Shown in pieces: positions 6,309-13,681 of a DNA stretch of 28,559 bases. The notes under the pieces were generated by a model that was given only the letters and a program-made list of their open reading frames with translations, searched no databases and had not been told where the DNA came from. Made by a program: the position numbers and the translations under genes. This DNA comes from an uncultured Eubacteriales bacterium. GTDB taxonomy: Bacteria > Bacillota > Clostridia > Lachnospirales > Anaerotignaceae. Location: assembly GCA_900548595.1 (NCBI GenBank), contig URLB01000005.1, positions 1 to 28,559 of the forward strand, given 5' to 3'. Positions within the stretch are counted from its first letter, which is position 1, and each line of letters opens with the position of its first letter.

Positions 6309-6327
6309 AAGAAAAGGCAAGGGTGAA
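6309..6327 (+). repeat. 19-bp direct repeat, copy 1
   Basis: AAGAAAAGGCAAGGGTGAA occurs here and identically at 6684-6702. Each copy lies just before a start codon (6333 and 6708) and may include its ribosome site (AAGGGTG). Confidence 0.9.
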
Positions 6328-6332
6328 TAAAT

Positions 6333-6680
6333 ATGGAATGGATAACAAAAAAGCATAATAACACACGTCATTATGATTGCGATGTAGCAGTAACACTTGT
6401 AACGAACGGAAAATCAAAAGTGATGCACCTTGGATTCTATAATAATTCTCAGTTGAAAATAACGTCAACAGAGCATATTATCTATGCCCTTACGGCTGAC
6501 CGTCTGTATTTTAAATCAGCAGACAGCACGATTGGATTAAAGCTGTGTCAAAAAAACAAAAACTCAGCCGCAAGGGTAAAAATAAATAGGCGTTTTGATA
6601 AGTGGGTAGGGGAATATAACCTTCTTTTTGATAATAAAGAGGGTTGCTGGTATATCGATTTGAATAAAAAACTTCGTTGA
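6333..6680 (+). CDS. Hypothetical protein in a repeat-flanked cassette
   Basis: No family is recognised for this 115-residue protein. It looks like a small beta-rich domain: HYDCDVAVTLVTNGK, VMHLGFYNN and WVGEYNLLFDNKEGCWYIDL. It is fairly basic (KNKNSAARVKINRRFDKW). The exact 19-bp repeat stands before this gene and again before the next, as if the gene were an exchangeable cassette. A 16-codon frame at 6280-6330 precedes it and ends just before its start; whether that leader is translated cannot be told. Confidence 0.6.
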   Translation: MEWITKKHNNTRHYDCDVAVTLVTNGKSKVMHLGFYNNSQLKITSTEHIIYALTADRLYFKSADSTIGLKLCQKNKNSAARVKINRRFDKWVGEYNLLFDNKEGCWYIDLNKKLR

Positions 6681-6683
6681 TGG

Positions 6684-6702
6684 AAGAAAAGGCAAGGGTG
6701 AA
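6684..6702 (+). repeat. 19-bp direct repeat, copy 2
   Basis: Identical to 6309-6327. The two copies bracket the 6333-6680 gene, 375 bases apart. Confidence 0.9.
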
Positions 6703-6707
6703 GAGGA

Positions 6708-6884
6708 ATGATAAAAACAGTTGAGCAGATACAGAGAGATTTTGTAAGCGCAGCGTGCGATTTAATGAGAACACAAAACGAAGATATAGAGGTTTTGAAC
6801 GCAGAGATTATGCGTTTAGAAGCAGAGAACAGCCATCTTAGAGAAAAACTCAGCGCAATAGGGGGCGTTGGCGATGACATGTGA
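6708..6884 (+). CDS. Small coiled-coil protein
   Basis: The ATG follows AAGAGG and opens 58 codons. Residues 22-51 (TQNEDIEVLNAEIMRLEAEN and onward) show heptad leucine/isoleucine spacing typical of a short coiled coil. Function unknown. Its end overlaps the following zinc-finger gene by 11 bases, and the next gene's GGGGGCG ribosome site lies within it. Confidence 0.6.
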   Translation: MIKTVEQIQRDFVSAACDLMRTQNEDIEVLNAEIMRLEAENSHLREKLSAIGGVGDDM

Positions 6885-7101
6885 ATACTGCCATACATAT
6901 CCCCATATACACGGCTGCCCGAATGAGGAAGTAATGCTTCCGAAAGAGGTATACAAGTGTGAATACTGCGGAGAGCCAATAAGAGAGGGGCAAGAGTTCT
7001 ATCACATATATGAAGAATACTATCATTGCGGATGTTTAAAAAAGGGATTGGACATATCGGATGTATTGGAGATGTTCGGGATAAATAAGGAGGAAGCATA
7101 A
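6874..7101 (+). CDS. Small treble-clef/zinc-ribbon protein
   Basis: The 75-residue protein has two cysteine groups: C3/C6 with H13/C15, and C29/C32 with H51/C52/C54 (YKCEYCGEPI...YHCGC). Two zinc sites are likely. The ATG at 6874 is preferred over TTG at 6868 because GGGGGCG (6861-6867) leaves no space before the TTG. The stop TAA overlaps the next ATG by one base, coupling it to the recombinase gene. The function is not known; a nucleic-acid accessory role would fit the neighbours. Confidence 0.65.
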   Translation: MTCEYCHTYPHIHGCPNEEVMLPKEVYKCEYCGEPIREGQEFYHIYEEYYHCGCLKKGLDISDVLEMFGINKEEA

Positions 7102-7889
7102 TGTTTGAATTTCGTGATTTAACCGCAGATGAGATAGAGGTTAGAGTCGGAACGATAAGCAGGGCAGGGACAGGCTTAAGCCTTTTGCTTTATAAGGACG
7201 CCAGATGTGATATGGCAATCCTCGATGAAACAGTCGGTCCTATGAATTGGCAACGTAGGCACTACGATTGCAAAGGAAACTTGTTTTGCGGAATTGCTAT
7301 TAATCGTAACTATTACGACACAACTTTAGAGCCTGTTTGGATAGAAAAGTCGGATTGCGGTGTTGAGAGCAGACAGGACGGCAACGGTAACGAAAAGAAA
7401 GGTGAAGCGTCTGACAGTTTTAAGAGAGCTGGAACAAACTGGGGAATAGGCAGAGAATTGTATACTTCGCCTTTCATCTGGTTAGACGCCGCTACAGCTG
7501 GGTTAAAGAAGAATGACAGGGGCGGATACGAAACAAAGAAAGTATTCGCTGTCAATGACATAAAGATTGTCAACAAAAAAATAACAGGACTGTCAATATC
7601 CGATGTAAAGAATAAGAAAATTATTTATGAATGGGGAGATTGTATAGAAACGGATGTACCCGAAGAAACGGTTGACGATGTCCCTAAAGAAACAGTTGAA
7701 GTATCACTTAACGAACCAAGACCGATACCATCGGAAACTATAAAAGAAATTAAAGACTACTTTGCAGAAAACAAAGGCTTAGAAGATACTTTAAAACATT
7801 ACAATGCTACAAAAATAGAAGAGCTTACGCCAATGCAAGTGTCTGCAATATTGAACAGGATTAAAGCAAGGCGAGAATTAAGGAAGTGA
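7101..7889 (+). CDS. Rad52-like phage single-strand annealing protein
   Basis: This 262-residue protein resembles phage Rad52/Sak-type annealing proteins. It has an N-terminal substrate region with DMAILDETVGPMNWQRRHY, a middle segment GEASDSFKRAGTNWGIGRELYTSPFIW (about residues 100-127) that is the family hallmark, and an acidic linker. The C-terminal tail (DYFAENKGLEDTLKHYNATK...) may contact SSB or the replisome. Such proteins anneal complementary single strands during phage recombination and replication. NinB-like, HNH-like and resolvase genes follow, forming a recombination set. Assignment is by motif; an ERF or RecT relation is less likely. Confidence 0.65.
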   Translation: MFEFRDLTADEIEVRVGTISRAGTGLSLLLYKDARCDMAILDETVGPMNWQRRHYDCKGNLFCGIAINRNYYDTTLEPVWIEKSDCGVESRQDGNGNEKKGEASDSFKRAGTNWGIGRELYTSPFIWLDAATAGLKKNDRGGYETKKVFAVNDIKIVNKKITGLSISDVKNKKIIYEWGDCIETDVPEETVDDVPKETVEVSLNEPRPIPSETIKEIKDYFAENKGLEDTLKHYNATKIEELTPMQVSAILNRIKARRELRK

Positions 7890-7893
7890 TCTC

Positions 7894-8463
7894 ATGTCCG
7901 ATAAACTGGCTACGTTGAAAGCCAAAAACAGCATATCGTTTAAGGCTCTGGAAAGCGGAGAGACGGAGGTTTCGTTTGTAGTCGATAAATTGAACTACGG
8001 AGAGAAAGCACGCATTAAGACAGCTTTAGAGGAGGCAGGAGACACGCTGACAGTAGCGGTAAGCAAGTACAGAAAGAAAAGAAGTCTTGACGCTAACAAC
8101 TACCTTTGGAAATTGATTGGCGAATTGGCATCGGAAACTAACTTGCCCGATGAAGAAGTGTATAGGGGATATATTAAAGACTGCGGATTAAAAAAGACGG
8201 ATGAAATGTCGGATGAGTTCTATAAGACAGTCAGTTATGTATGGTCTCAAAGAGGAATAGGTTGGTTTTCCGAAAAAACCGACTTCGGCAGCCGTGAGGG
8301 ATATAGCTTATATACTTTCTACTACGGAAGTAGCTGCTATAACTCAAAACAGATGTCAAGACTTATAGACGCTGTTGTACAGGACTGTAAGGCGGTGGGT
8401 ATAGAGACAATGCCGCCTGATGAAGTTGATAGCCTCATAAGCTCTTGGAAGGGAAAGATATGA
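7894..8463 (+). CDS. NinB-like recombination protein
   Basis: This 189-residue protein has the YRKKRSLDANNYLWKLIGELA motif (about residues 59-79), matching the RSLxQNxxxW core of lambda NinB (Orf), a recombination mediator that loads onto SSB-coated DNA. The C-terminal half (FYYGSSCYNSKQMSRLIDAVVQDCKAVGIETM) resembles the ending of Firmicutes NinB-type proteins. The ATG is preceded by AAGTGATCTC, a weak ribosome site, only four bases after the previous stop, so coupling is likely. The next gene overlaps by ATGA. Confidence 0.55.
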   Translation: MSDKLATLKAKNSISFKALESGETEVSFVVDKLNYGEKARIKTALEEAGDTLTVAVSKYRKKRSLDANNYLWKLIGELASETNLPDEEVYRGYIKDCGLKKTDEMSDEFYKTVSYVWSQRGIGWFSEKTDFGSREGYSLYTFYYGSSCYNSKQMSRLIDAVVQDCKAVGIETMPPDEVDSLISSWKGKI

Positions 8464-8762
8464 AAGGTTCGCATAGCATATCAGTCTTACAAGGCAAAGA
8501 GAAATATTGCTATATAACAGGCAGAGAATACGGACTGCACAAGCATCACATCTACTACGGCACAGGCAACAGAGCCATATCTGATAAGCACGGCTTTTGG
8601 GTATGGCTCATTCCGGAACTTCACAACATGAGTTCCGAGGGAATACATAACGGAAATATAGAACTGGATATGCAGTTAAAACAGGACTGCCAGAGGGCAT
8701 ACGAAGCGGACGGACATACAAGAGAAGAGTTTATGCGGTTAATAGGAAAGAATTATTTATGA
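8460..8762 (+). CDS. HNH-like phage nuclease-family protein
   Basis: The 100-residue protein has CYITGREYGLHKHHIYYGTG, then W-L-I-P-ELHNMSSEGIH. This resembles the HH...HN...H pattern of a small HNH/NinG-type fold with one zinc-like cysteine, seen in phages next to recombination genes. The final segment REEFMRLIGKNYL is also typical. The ATG at 8460, behind GGAAGGGA and overlapping the prior stop, is chosen over TTG at 8445, which lies inside the previous gene without a ribosome site. Whether it is catalytically active is uncertain. Confidence 0.55.
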   Translation: MKGSHSISVLQGKEKYCYITGREYGLHKHHIYYGTGNRAISDKHGFWVWLIPELHNMSSEGIHNGNIELDMQLKQDCQRAYEADGHTREEFMRLIGKNYL

Positions 8763-8771
8763 GGTAGAAAT

Positions 8772-9089
8772 ATGAGTAAGTTTAGTAGAGATAAGGGAAA
8801 ACGTGGAGAGCGTGAGGTTGCCTTGATATTGCGTGAACACGGCTTTGAAGCAAGAAGAGGTCAGCAATATTGCGGAGCAAACGGGGACGCAGATGTAGTC
8901 GGTGTCCCCGGACTGCATATAGAAGTCAAGCGGACGGAGAAATTCAGAATGTATGAAGCGTTAGACCAGGCAAGAAATGACGCAAGAGAAGATGAGTTGC
9001 CGGTAGTATTTACAAGAAAAAACAACTGCGATTGGGTGGCTTGCTTACGACTAGATGACTTCATGGAACTGTTTAAGGAAACCTTTTAA
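8772..9089 (+). CDS. Hjc-like Holliday junction resolvase (PD-(D/E)XK nuclease)
   Basis: The protein (105 residues) has the compact layout of archaeal Hjc/phage resolvases: GKRGEREVALILREHGFEA, with E15 on the first helix, then ADVVGVPGLHIEVKR, giving the catalytic set D41, E51 and K53. A likely DNA-binding end follows (VVFTRKNN). It would cut branched DNA produced by annealing and replication. Length is normal. GAGGTAG precedes the ATG. Confidence 0.75.
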   Translation: MSKFSRDKGKRGEREVALILREHGFEARRGQQYCGANGDADVVGVPGLHIEVKRTEKFRMYEALDQARNDAREDELPVVFTRKNNCDWVACLRLDDFMELFKETF

Positions 9090-9116
9090 CTCTGCTGCAA
9101 AGGCAGGTGAACAAAA

Positions 9117-9866
9117 TTGGACGGCGGATTTATAAAAATAGACCGAGGGATTTTAGACTGGGAATGGTACAGCGATATTAATACCACAAGGTTATTTATA
9201 CATTTGATATTAAAAGCGAATTGGAAAGACGGACGATTTCAAGGGCAGGAAATAAAGAGAGGTTCGTTTGTAACCTCATATCCGAAACTGGCAGAAGAAA
9301 CCGAATTGACGGTTAATCAAGTAAGGACATCACTAAGCAAGCTGAAAAGCACAGGAGAAATCACAGTCAAATCACAGTCAAAATTCAGCGTAATTACGGT
9401 AAAAAACTATTGTCTGTACCAAGACATATCACAGGCAAATCACAGTCAAATCACAGACAAACCACAGACAAATCACAGTCAAATCACAACAATAGAAGAA
9501 AGTAAGAAAGTAAGAAGGGAAGAAATAAAGAAAAGGGTATCTAAAGATACCCCAAAAGAAACCCCAGAGGACATCATCAGCCAATACGATTTCTCGGAAG
9601 CCATGGTTATCAAAATCAGAGAATGGCTAAAGTACAAGAGCGAGAGACGAGAAACGTATAAATCGACGGGACTGACCGCATTGCTGAACAGAGTAAGCCA
9701 AAAAAGCGGAGAGTACGGCGAAAACCCTGTAATGGCGTTGATGGATGAAAGCATGGCGAACGGGTGGCGAGGCATTATCTGGGACAGGCTGAAAGGAGAG
9801 GAGAAGCATGAGCTTAGCGGTAAAGGCAAATGGGATGAATACCTGCAAGACGGACTCAACGTCTGA
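9117..9866 (+). CDS. Phage replication initiator, DnaD/winged-helix type
   Basis: The protein (249 residues) begins at TTG, preceded by AGGCAGGTG. Its N-terminal domain (GGFIKIDRGILDWEWYSDIN, then GSFVTSYPKLAEETELTVNQVRTSLSKLKSTGEI) is the winged-helix region common in Firmicutes phage replisome-organiser proteins. The middle (residues 95-145) is a low-complexity Gln/Asn/Thr linker coded by tandem 11-bp iterons. The end (EYGENPVMALMDESMANGWRGIIWDRLK) is a typical DnaD-like tail. The role is origin binding and recruitment of the helicase loader. The next gene overlaps it by 59 bases. Confidence 0.8.
   Translation: MDGGFIKIDRGILDWEWYSDINTTRLFIHLILKANWKDGRFQGQEIKRGSFVTSYPKLAEETELTVNQVRTSLSKLKSTGEITVKSQSKFSVITVKNYCLYQDISQANHSQITDKPQTNHSQITTIEESKKVRREEIKKRVSKDTPKETPEDIISQYDFSEAMVIKIREWLKYKSERRETYKSTGLTALLNRVSQKSGEYGENPVMALMDESMANGWRGIIWDRLKGEEKHELSGKGKWDEYLQDGLNV
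9360..9492 (+). repeat. 11-bp iterons, probable phage replication origin
   Basis: ATCACAGTCAA occurs twice in tandem at 9360-9381. After a 46-base gap, five further 11-bp units follow at 9428-9482 (ATCACAGGCAA, ATCACAGTCAA, ATCACAGACAA, ACCACAGACAA, ATCACAGTCAA) plus a partial unit to about 9492. The period is not a multiple of three, so the repeat is kept at the DNA level and not for protein sequence. Iterons inside the initiator gene are known from lambda O and other phages. Confidence 0.8.
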
Positions 9867-10620
9867 CGATAGAGAAAAACGAATGAGAGAAGCGGCAATA
9901 GCAGAAGCCGAGAGAATGAACGCAGTTGAGGGAAATATGGTCGGTTATGATTGCCCGAAGTGCAAAAACAGAGGTTACATAGCAGGGGTAAAGGGATTGT
10001 ACATGGTTATGGCTCCCTGTGAGTGCATGAAAGTCAGGGCAAACATGGCAAGGCTTGAAAGAAGCGGTTTGAAAGACAGTGTTGCCGAATACACATTCAA
10101 AAACTACAAAGCGGACAAGCCATGGCAAAAGGGAATACTGGAAAGGGCTGTTGAGTTTGCGAAAGACCCCAAAGGGTGGTTTTACATCGGCGGTCAGGTC
10201 GGCAGCGGAAAGACCCATATATGCACTGCCATTGCTTCATACCTGATAAAAAAAGGTCGAGAAGTGCTGTATATGCGTTGGACAGACGACACAGTCAAAC
10301 TGAAAGCAGTCAAGAACAACGATGAGGAATACGGAAAAATGATTGAAAAGTTCAAAAGAACCGATGTGCTGTACATAGATGACTTCTTCAAGACGGAGAA
10401 AGGGAAACAGCCGACAACAGCGGATGTAAACATAGCTTTTGAACTGCTGAACTATCGCTATAACAATAGAGATTTGATAACGATTATATCCAGCGAAAGA
10501 ACACTGGGAGAGCTTCTGGACATAGACGAGGCAACAGGAAGCAGGATTAAACAGAGGTGCGGAAACAACCACATCAGCGTTGAAAGAAAACCGGAGAATA
10601 ACTATAGATTGAGAGGTTAA
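9808..10620 (+). CDS. DnaC-like helicase loader ATPase
   Basis: This 270-residue AAA+ protein has an N-terminal zinc site (C49, C52, C71, C73), Walker A GGQVGSGKTH (128-137), Walker B VLYIDDFF (187-194), a sensor-1 region IISSE and a GSRI element with a likely arginine finger near residue 246. It would load the replicative helicase at the origin in the upstream gene. The start at 9808 is supported by AAAGGAGAGGAG; internal ATGs lack such a site. It overlaps the initiator by 59 bases. Confidence 0.88.
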   Translation: MSLAVKANGMNTCKTDSTSDDREKRMREAAIAEAERMNAVEGNMVGYDCPKCKNRGYIAGVKGLYMVMAPCECMKVRANMARLERSGLKDSVAEYTFKNYKADKPWQKGILERAVEFAKDPKGWFYIGGQVGSGKTHICTAIASYLIKKGREVLYMRWTDDTVKLKAVKNNDEEYGKMIEKFKRTDVLYIDDFFKTEKGKQPTTADVNIAFELLNYRYNNRDLITIISSERTLGELLDIDEATGSRIKQRCGNNHISVERKPENNYRLRG

Positions 10621-10624
10621 GAGT

Positions 10625-11035
10625 ATGAACAAGGTGATTTTGATGGGACGCCTTACGAGAGACCCGGAGGTTAGATATTCGCAAGGAGCAGAGCCGTTGG
10701 CGGTTGCCAGATATTCACTGGCAGTGAACAAACGTTTTAAACGTCAAGGTGAACCGGACGCAGACTTTATACCGTGCGTAGCCTTCGGAAAGAACGGCGA
10801 GTTTACGGAAAGGTATTTTAGAAAAGGTCAGTTGGTAAGCGTGGTCGGAAGGCTTCAGGTCCGCAATTGGGAAGATGACGAAGGCAGGAAAAGAGTAACA
10901 ACGGAAGTTGTGGTTGAAGAGCAGTATTTTGCGGACAACAAGAACAAGAGCGAGGAAAAAAACCTGAGTGAAGCTGTCAATTCCCACCTTTACCCCATAG
11001 ACGACAACGTGGAAGATGAAGACCTTCCGTTCTGA
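10625..11035 (+). CDS. ssb: Single-stranded DNA-binding protein
   Basis: This 136-residue SSB has the OB-fold opening MNKVILMGRLTRDPEVRYS, a FIPCVAFGKNGEFTERYFRKGQLV core and the acidic tail VEDEDLPF that binds recombination and replication partners. It is shorter than chromosomal SSB (about 150-180 residues), as in phages. It follows the helicase loader by four bases and protects single-stranded DNA for the Rad52-like protein and the replisome. Confidence 0.92.
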   Translation: MNKVILMGRLTRDPEVRYSQGAEPLAVARYSLAVNKRFKRQGEPDADFIPCVAFGKNGEFTERYFRKGQLVSVVGRLQVRNWEDDEGRKRVTTEVVVEEQYFADNKNKSEEKNLSEAVNSHLYPIDDNVEDEDLPF

Positions 11036-11047
11036 GAGGTGAGATAG

Positions 11048-11428
11048 ATGTGCGATAGAGACTGCTTCAACTGTAAATACGATGATTGTATATGTGAAGA
11101 AGTAACCGACAGAGATTTAGTCGAGGTGTGGAAAGCAGAATCTGCGGCAGGACTGAGGCTAAATGAGACGCTCACGGATGAAGAAAAACGTATAAGATTC
11201 AATGAGAATCAGAAAAGACACCGCCACAAGCATAAAGAACATTATCGGCAGTACAAAGCTGAGTACTACGAAAAGAACAAAGAAAGGCTCAGGAAGCGTC
11301 AGAGAGAATATCAGAGGGAATATCGCAGGAAAAATAAAGAGAAGCTATCCGAATACGCGAAAAAATACCGAAAGAAGAGAAAGGAAGAAAAAATTGAAAG
11401 AGATAAAAAGGACAACTCCGGAAGATGA
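11048..11428 (+). CDS. Lys/Arg-rich protein with N-terminal cysteine cluster
   Basis: The protein (126 residues) opens with CDRDCFNCKYDDCIC, five cysteines in the first 17 residues (2, 6, 9, 14, 16), probably a zinc knot. Residues 55-120 are an almost uninterrupted basic helix (HYRQYKAEYYEKNKERLRKR and similar repeats) that would bind nucleic acid. This layout recurs in Firmicutes phages after ssb; its function is unknown. GAGAGGTGAG precedes the ATG. Confidence 0.65.
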   Translation: MCDRDCFNCKYDDCICEEVTDRDLVEVWKAESAAGLRLNETLTDEEKRIRFNENQKRHRHKHKEHYRQYKAEYYEKNKERLRKRQREYQREYRRKNKEKLSEYAKKYRKKRKEEKIERDKKDNSGR

Positions 11429-11429
11429 A

Positions 11430-11564
11430 ATGAAAAAAGAATACGAATTGTTTCTGCTGACTTCTCTCAGTATGGATATAGATGAATTTATAGATAAGAG
11501 CTGTACTTTTGAAGAGTTTAAAAAAATGAAAGAGCGTGAGAAAAACCAAGGTATACAGGGATAA
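11430..11564 (+). CDS. Small protein of unknown function
   Basis: The ATG follows GGAAG by five bases, just after the stop of the preceding gene, and opens 44 codons (MKKEYELFLLTSLSMDIDEF, then a charged helix). A TTG at 11394 behind AGGAAG would give 56 residues and cannot be excluded. No family is recognised. The following 160 bases before the methyltransferase hold no gene; a weak CTTGAC/GTCAAG inverted repeat lies at 11625-11654. Confidence 0.45.
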   Translation: MKKEYELFLLTSLSMDIDEFIDKSCTFEEFKKMKEREKNQGIQG

Positions 11565-11724
11565 GCCCTTTATATAATAAACCGGTCGCAAAAAATAAAC
11601 CGCATAATAATTCAAAACTAATCCCTTGACTACATATAGGCGATGAATGTCAAGTGTCAACACAGACCGGGCATGAGAGAGGGTGGTTGGAGATATAAGT
11701 TCTTTATAGGGAGGAGAAAAGGAA

Positions 11725-12669
11725 ATGACGTTTATTGACCTCTTCTCCGGCATAGGAGGATTTCGGCGTGGAATGGAAATGGCAGGACATAAGTGTATAG
11801 GTTTTTGTGAGTATGATAAATTTGCAGTCGCAAGCTATACAGCCATGCACCTTATGACGGACGAAGAACGAAAATATATAGATACAATTCCCTTTAGAGG
11901 GAGAGTGAAAGAAGCTAATAAGGAGGAGTACAGACATGGAGAATGGTATGCATACGATATTACCGAGTTGCGAGCGGATGACATTCCGGCAGCAGACTGT
12001 TGGTGCTTCGGCTTCCCATGCCAAGACATCAGTGTCGCAGGAAAACAGGCAGGACTTGGCGGAAACAGAAGCGGACTTTTTCACACAGTTATTAAACTTC
12101 TCGAAGATACGAAAAAAGAAAATAGACCCTCTTATTTATTCATTGAAAATGTTAAAAATCTACTATCTGTCAATCGAGGTTTCGACTTCCTCACCGTTCT
12201 CTCTGAGTTGGACAAAGTCGGGTACGATGCAGAATGGCAAGTTCTCAACTCTGCCGATTACGTTCCGCAAAACAGAGAGAGGATATTCATTATCGGACAT
12301 CTTAGAGGAAGAAGTGGACGAAAAGTATTTCCTATCGAAAGAGCAGACGGAAAAAATAAAATTTTGCAAATCGGCATGAAAAAATCAAAAAGAAAGAACC
12401 CAAACACTTATAGAGTCTATGATATTACTGGAATAAGTCCAACTCTAGGGACAACACAAGGCGGTTTAAGAATGCCTATTTTGTTAGTAAAAAATAAGTT
12501 AAGAAAAACAACATCGAAAGAGTACTTCCGTTTGCAGGGCTGGAAAGATGAATACTTTGCCCATGCCGCATTAGTAAACAGCGATAGTCAGTTATATAAA
12601 CAGGCAGGGAACGGCGTTACGGTTCCGGCTATATATGAGATAGCAAAGAGAATGGAGGTTATAGAATGA
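11725..12669 (+). CDS. DNA (cytosine-5) methyltransferase
   Basis: The protein (314 residues) transfers methyl from S-adenosylmethionine to C5 of cytosine. Motif I FIDLFSGIGGF (3-13), motif IV FGFPCQDIS with catalytic C99, motif VI ENV (141-143), motif VIII QNRERIF (182-188) and motif X QAGNGVTVPA (293-302) are in normal order. The target-recognition region (about 195-255) is short. No restriction gene is beside it, so it is probably an orphan phage methylase that protects phage DNA from host restriction or regulates genes (inference). GGGAGGAGAAAAGG precedes the ATG. Confidence 0.92.
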   Translation: MTFIDLFSGIGGFRRGMEMAGHKCIGFCEYDKFAVASYTAMHLMTDEERKYIDTIPFRGRVKEANKEEYRHGEWYAYDITELRADDIPAADCWCFGFPCQDISVAGKQAGLGGNRSGLFHTVIKLLEDTKKENRPSYLFIENVKNLLSVNRGFDFLTVLSELDKVGYDAEWQVLNSADYVPQNRERIFIIGHLRGRSGRKVFPIERADGKNKILQIGMKKSKRKNPNTYRVYDITGISPTLGTTQGGLRMPILLVKNKLRKTTSKEYFRLQGWKDEYFAHAALVNSDSQLYKQAGNGVTVPAIYEIAKRMEVIE

Positions 12670-12932
12670 TACACATAATAGATGATTACTACGTTACAGG
12701 CGGCGCAAGGGACTACACGCTGCTTAAGGACACACATAGAGAAGATAAGAACGGCAATACGGTGTACAAAACATTAGGGTACTACGGTAGCGTTGCTAAC
12801 GCCGTTGAGGGACTGCGAAAAACATTATGCAGGGAATTAACCGCCGAGAAGAATATGGAGCTGTGCGAGGCTGTCAGAGCCTTTAAAGGGATAGCGGAAG
12901 AATTGGAGAAAGCAACGGAGGGGTTAAGATGA
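12666..12932 (+). CDS. Small phage protein, possibly DUF5405-like
   Basis: This 88-residue protein starts within an ATGA overlap after the methyltransferase. It shows YYVTGGARDYTLLK, then a beta-hairpin GNTVYKTLGYYGSVANAVEGL, which recalls small phage proteins of the DUF5405 group. The C-terminal half is a helix (MELCEAVRAFKGIAEELEKA). The role is unknown. The following gene starts in an ATGA overlap. Confidence 0.55.
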   Translation: MIHIIDDYYVTGGARDYTLLKDTHREDKNGNTVYKTLGYYGSVANAVEGLRKTLCRELTAEKNMELCEAVRAFKGIAEELEKATEGLR

Positions 12933-13351
12933 GCAGACTAAGCGATATATTAGGAGTTAAAGAGGGACAGGAGTTTAGGTTTAGAGAAAGATTAACAACC
13001 TATAGAATTAACGGGGATGTAACAAATTTTAAAATGGATAATGGTTATTGGTTTGAAGGTGGTATGAAAGTATTCGACTTATGTGAAATGATAGCCCACC
13101 CAGAACTTATAAGAATAGTACCTGAAAAGCAAGAACTTACCGAACAGCAGATAACTGCTATAAAGGGAAGGATTGCAGAGGGAACGCTTTGGGCTACTAA
13201 GAGAAAAAATGAAAGTACAGTTTGGTTTTGTAAAAAAAGACCTAAAAGCTTTGAGATGCCATTTGACGCTGGTACTGCTTGTACCCCTCTATATGATTTC
13301 ATCACATTTAAAAACAGTCCTATATATCTGCCTGATTTGATAAAGAGGTGA
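12929..13351 (+). CDS. Hypothetical phage early protein
   Basis: The protein has 140 residues. The N-terminal part (DILGVKEGQEFRFRERLTTYRI) resembles small phage proteins with a short SH3-like or helix-strand region; the second half (ITAIKGRIAEGTLWATKRKN, then WFCKKRPKSFEM) is uncharacterised. Base composition is a little more AT-rich than the methyltransferase. It is in the same coupled operon (ATGA overlap upstream, six bases to the next gene). Confidence 0.55.
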   Translation: MSRLSDILGVKEGQEFRFRERLTTYRINGDVTNFKMDNGYWFEGGMKVFDLCEMIAHPELIRIVPEKQELTEQQITAIKGRIAEGTLWATKRKNESTVWFCKKRPKSFEMPFDAGTACTPLYDFITFKNSPIYLPDLIKR

Positions 13352-13357
13352 GAGAAA

Positions 13358-13681
13358 ATGACACCGAAAGAAGCGATAAAAATACTTGAAATAGCAAAGG
13401 CAGAAGTCGAATGGAACTACCCGTTAGATTATGCGATTGCAATAGATACGGCGATAGAAGCACTACAAAAAGTGCAGGATTATGAAGCACAGTGGATAGA
13501 AGATATAAAAAAACCTTTGGAGCCGTTGAAGTTAAGTAGTGCTTTGAATAGTGAAATATTCAAACTAAAATACAGAATGAAAAATAAACCGAAAGAAGTA
13601 AATATACTTGATTACACTATAATAGCCGCATTACAAGACTGTTTACAACGATATTCAAAGCAGAGGGGTGATAACAAATGA
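13358..13681 (+). CDS. Hypothetical helical phage protein
   Basis: The protein (107 residues) begins MTPKEAIKILEIAKAEVEWN and continues with AIAIDTAIEALQKVQDYEAQ, the helical repeat pattern seen in a common set of Firmicutes phage genes with no known function. GAGGTGAGAG precedes the ATG. Its stop overlaps the next start. Confidence 0.6.
   Translation: MTPKEAIKILEIAKAEVEWNYPLDYAIAIDTAIEALQKVQDYEAQWIEDIKKPLEPLKLSSALNSEIFKLKYRMKNKPKEVNILDYTIIAALQDCLQRYSKQRGDNK

Noticed and set aside
9360..9492. CRISPR-like tandem repeat
   Set aside because: Units are 11 bases and directly joined, with no spacers; they fit iterons inside a coding gene.
11202..11430. Second long frame overlapping the basic cysteine-cluster gene
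   Set aside because: The upstream part is an out-of-frame reading of the Lys/Arg-rich gene; only the part after 11394-11430 has start signals.
11936..12379. Alternative frame of 147 codons in the methyltransferase gene
   Set aside because: The methyltransferase frame has all catalytic motifs, so this is a shadow.
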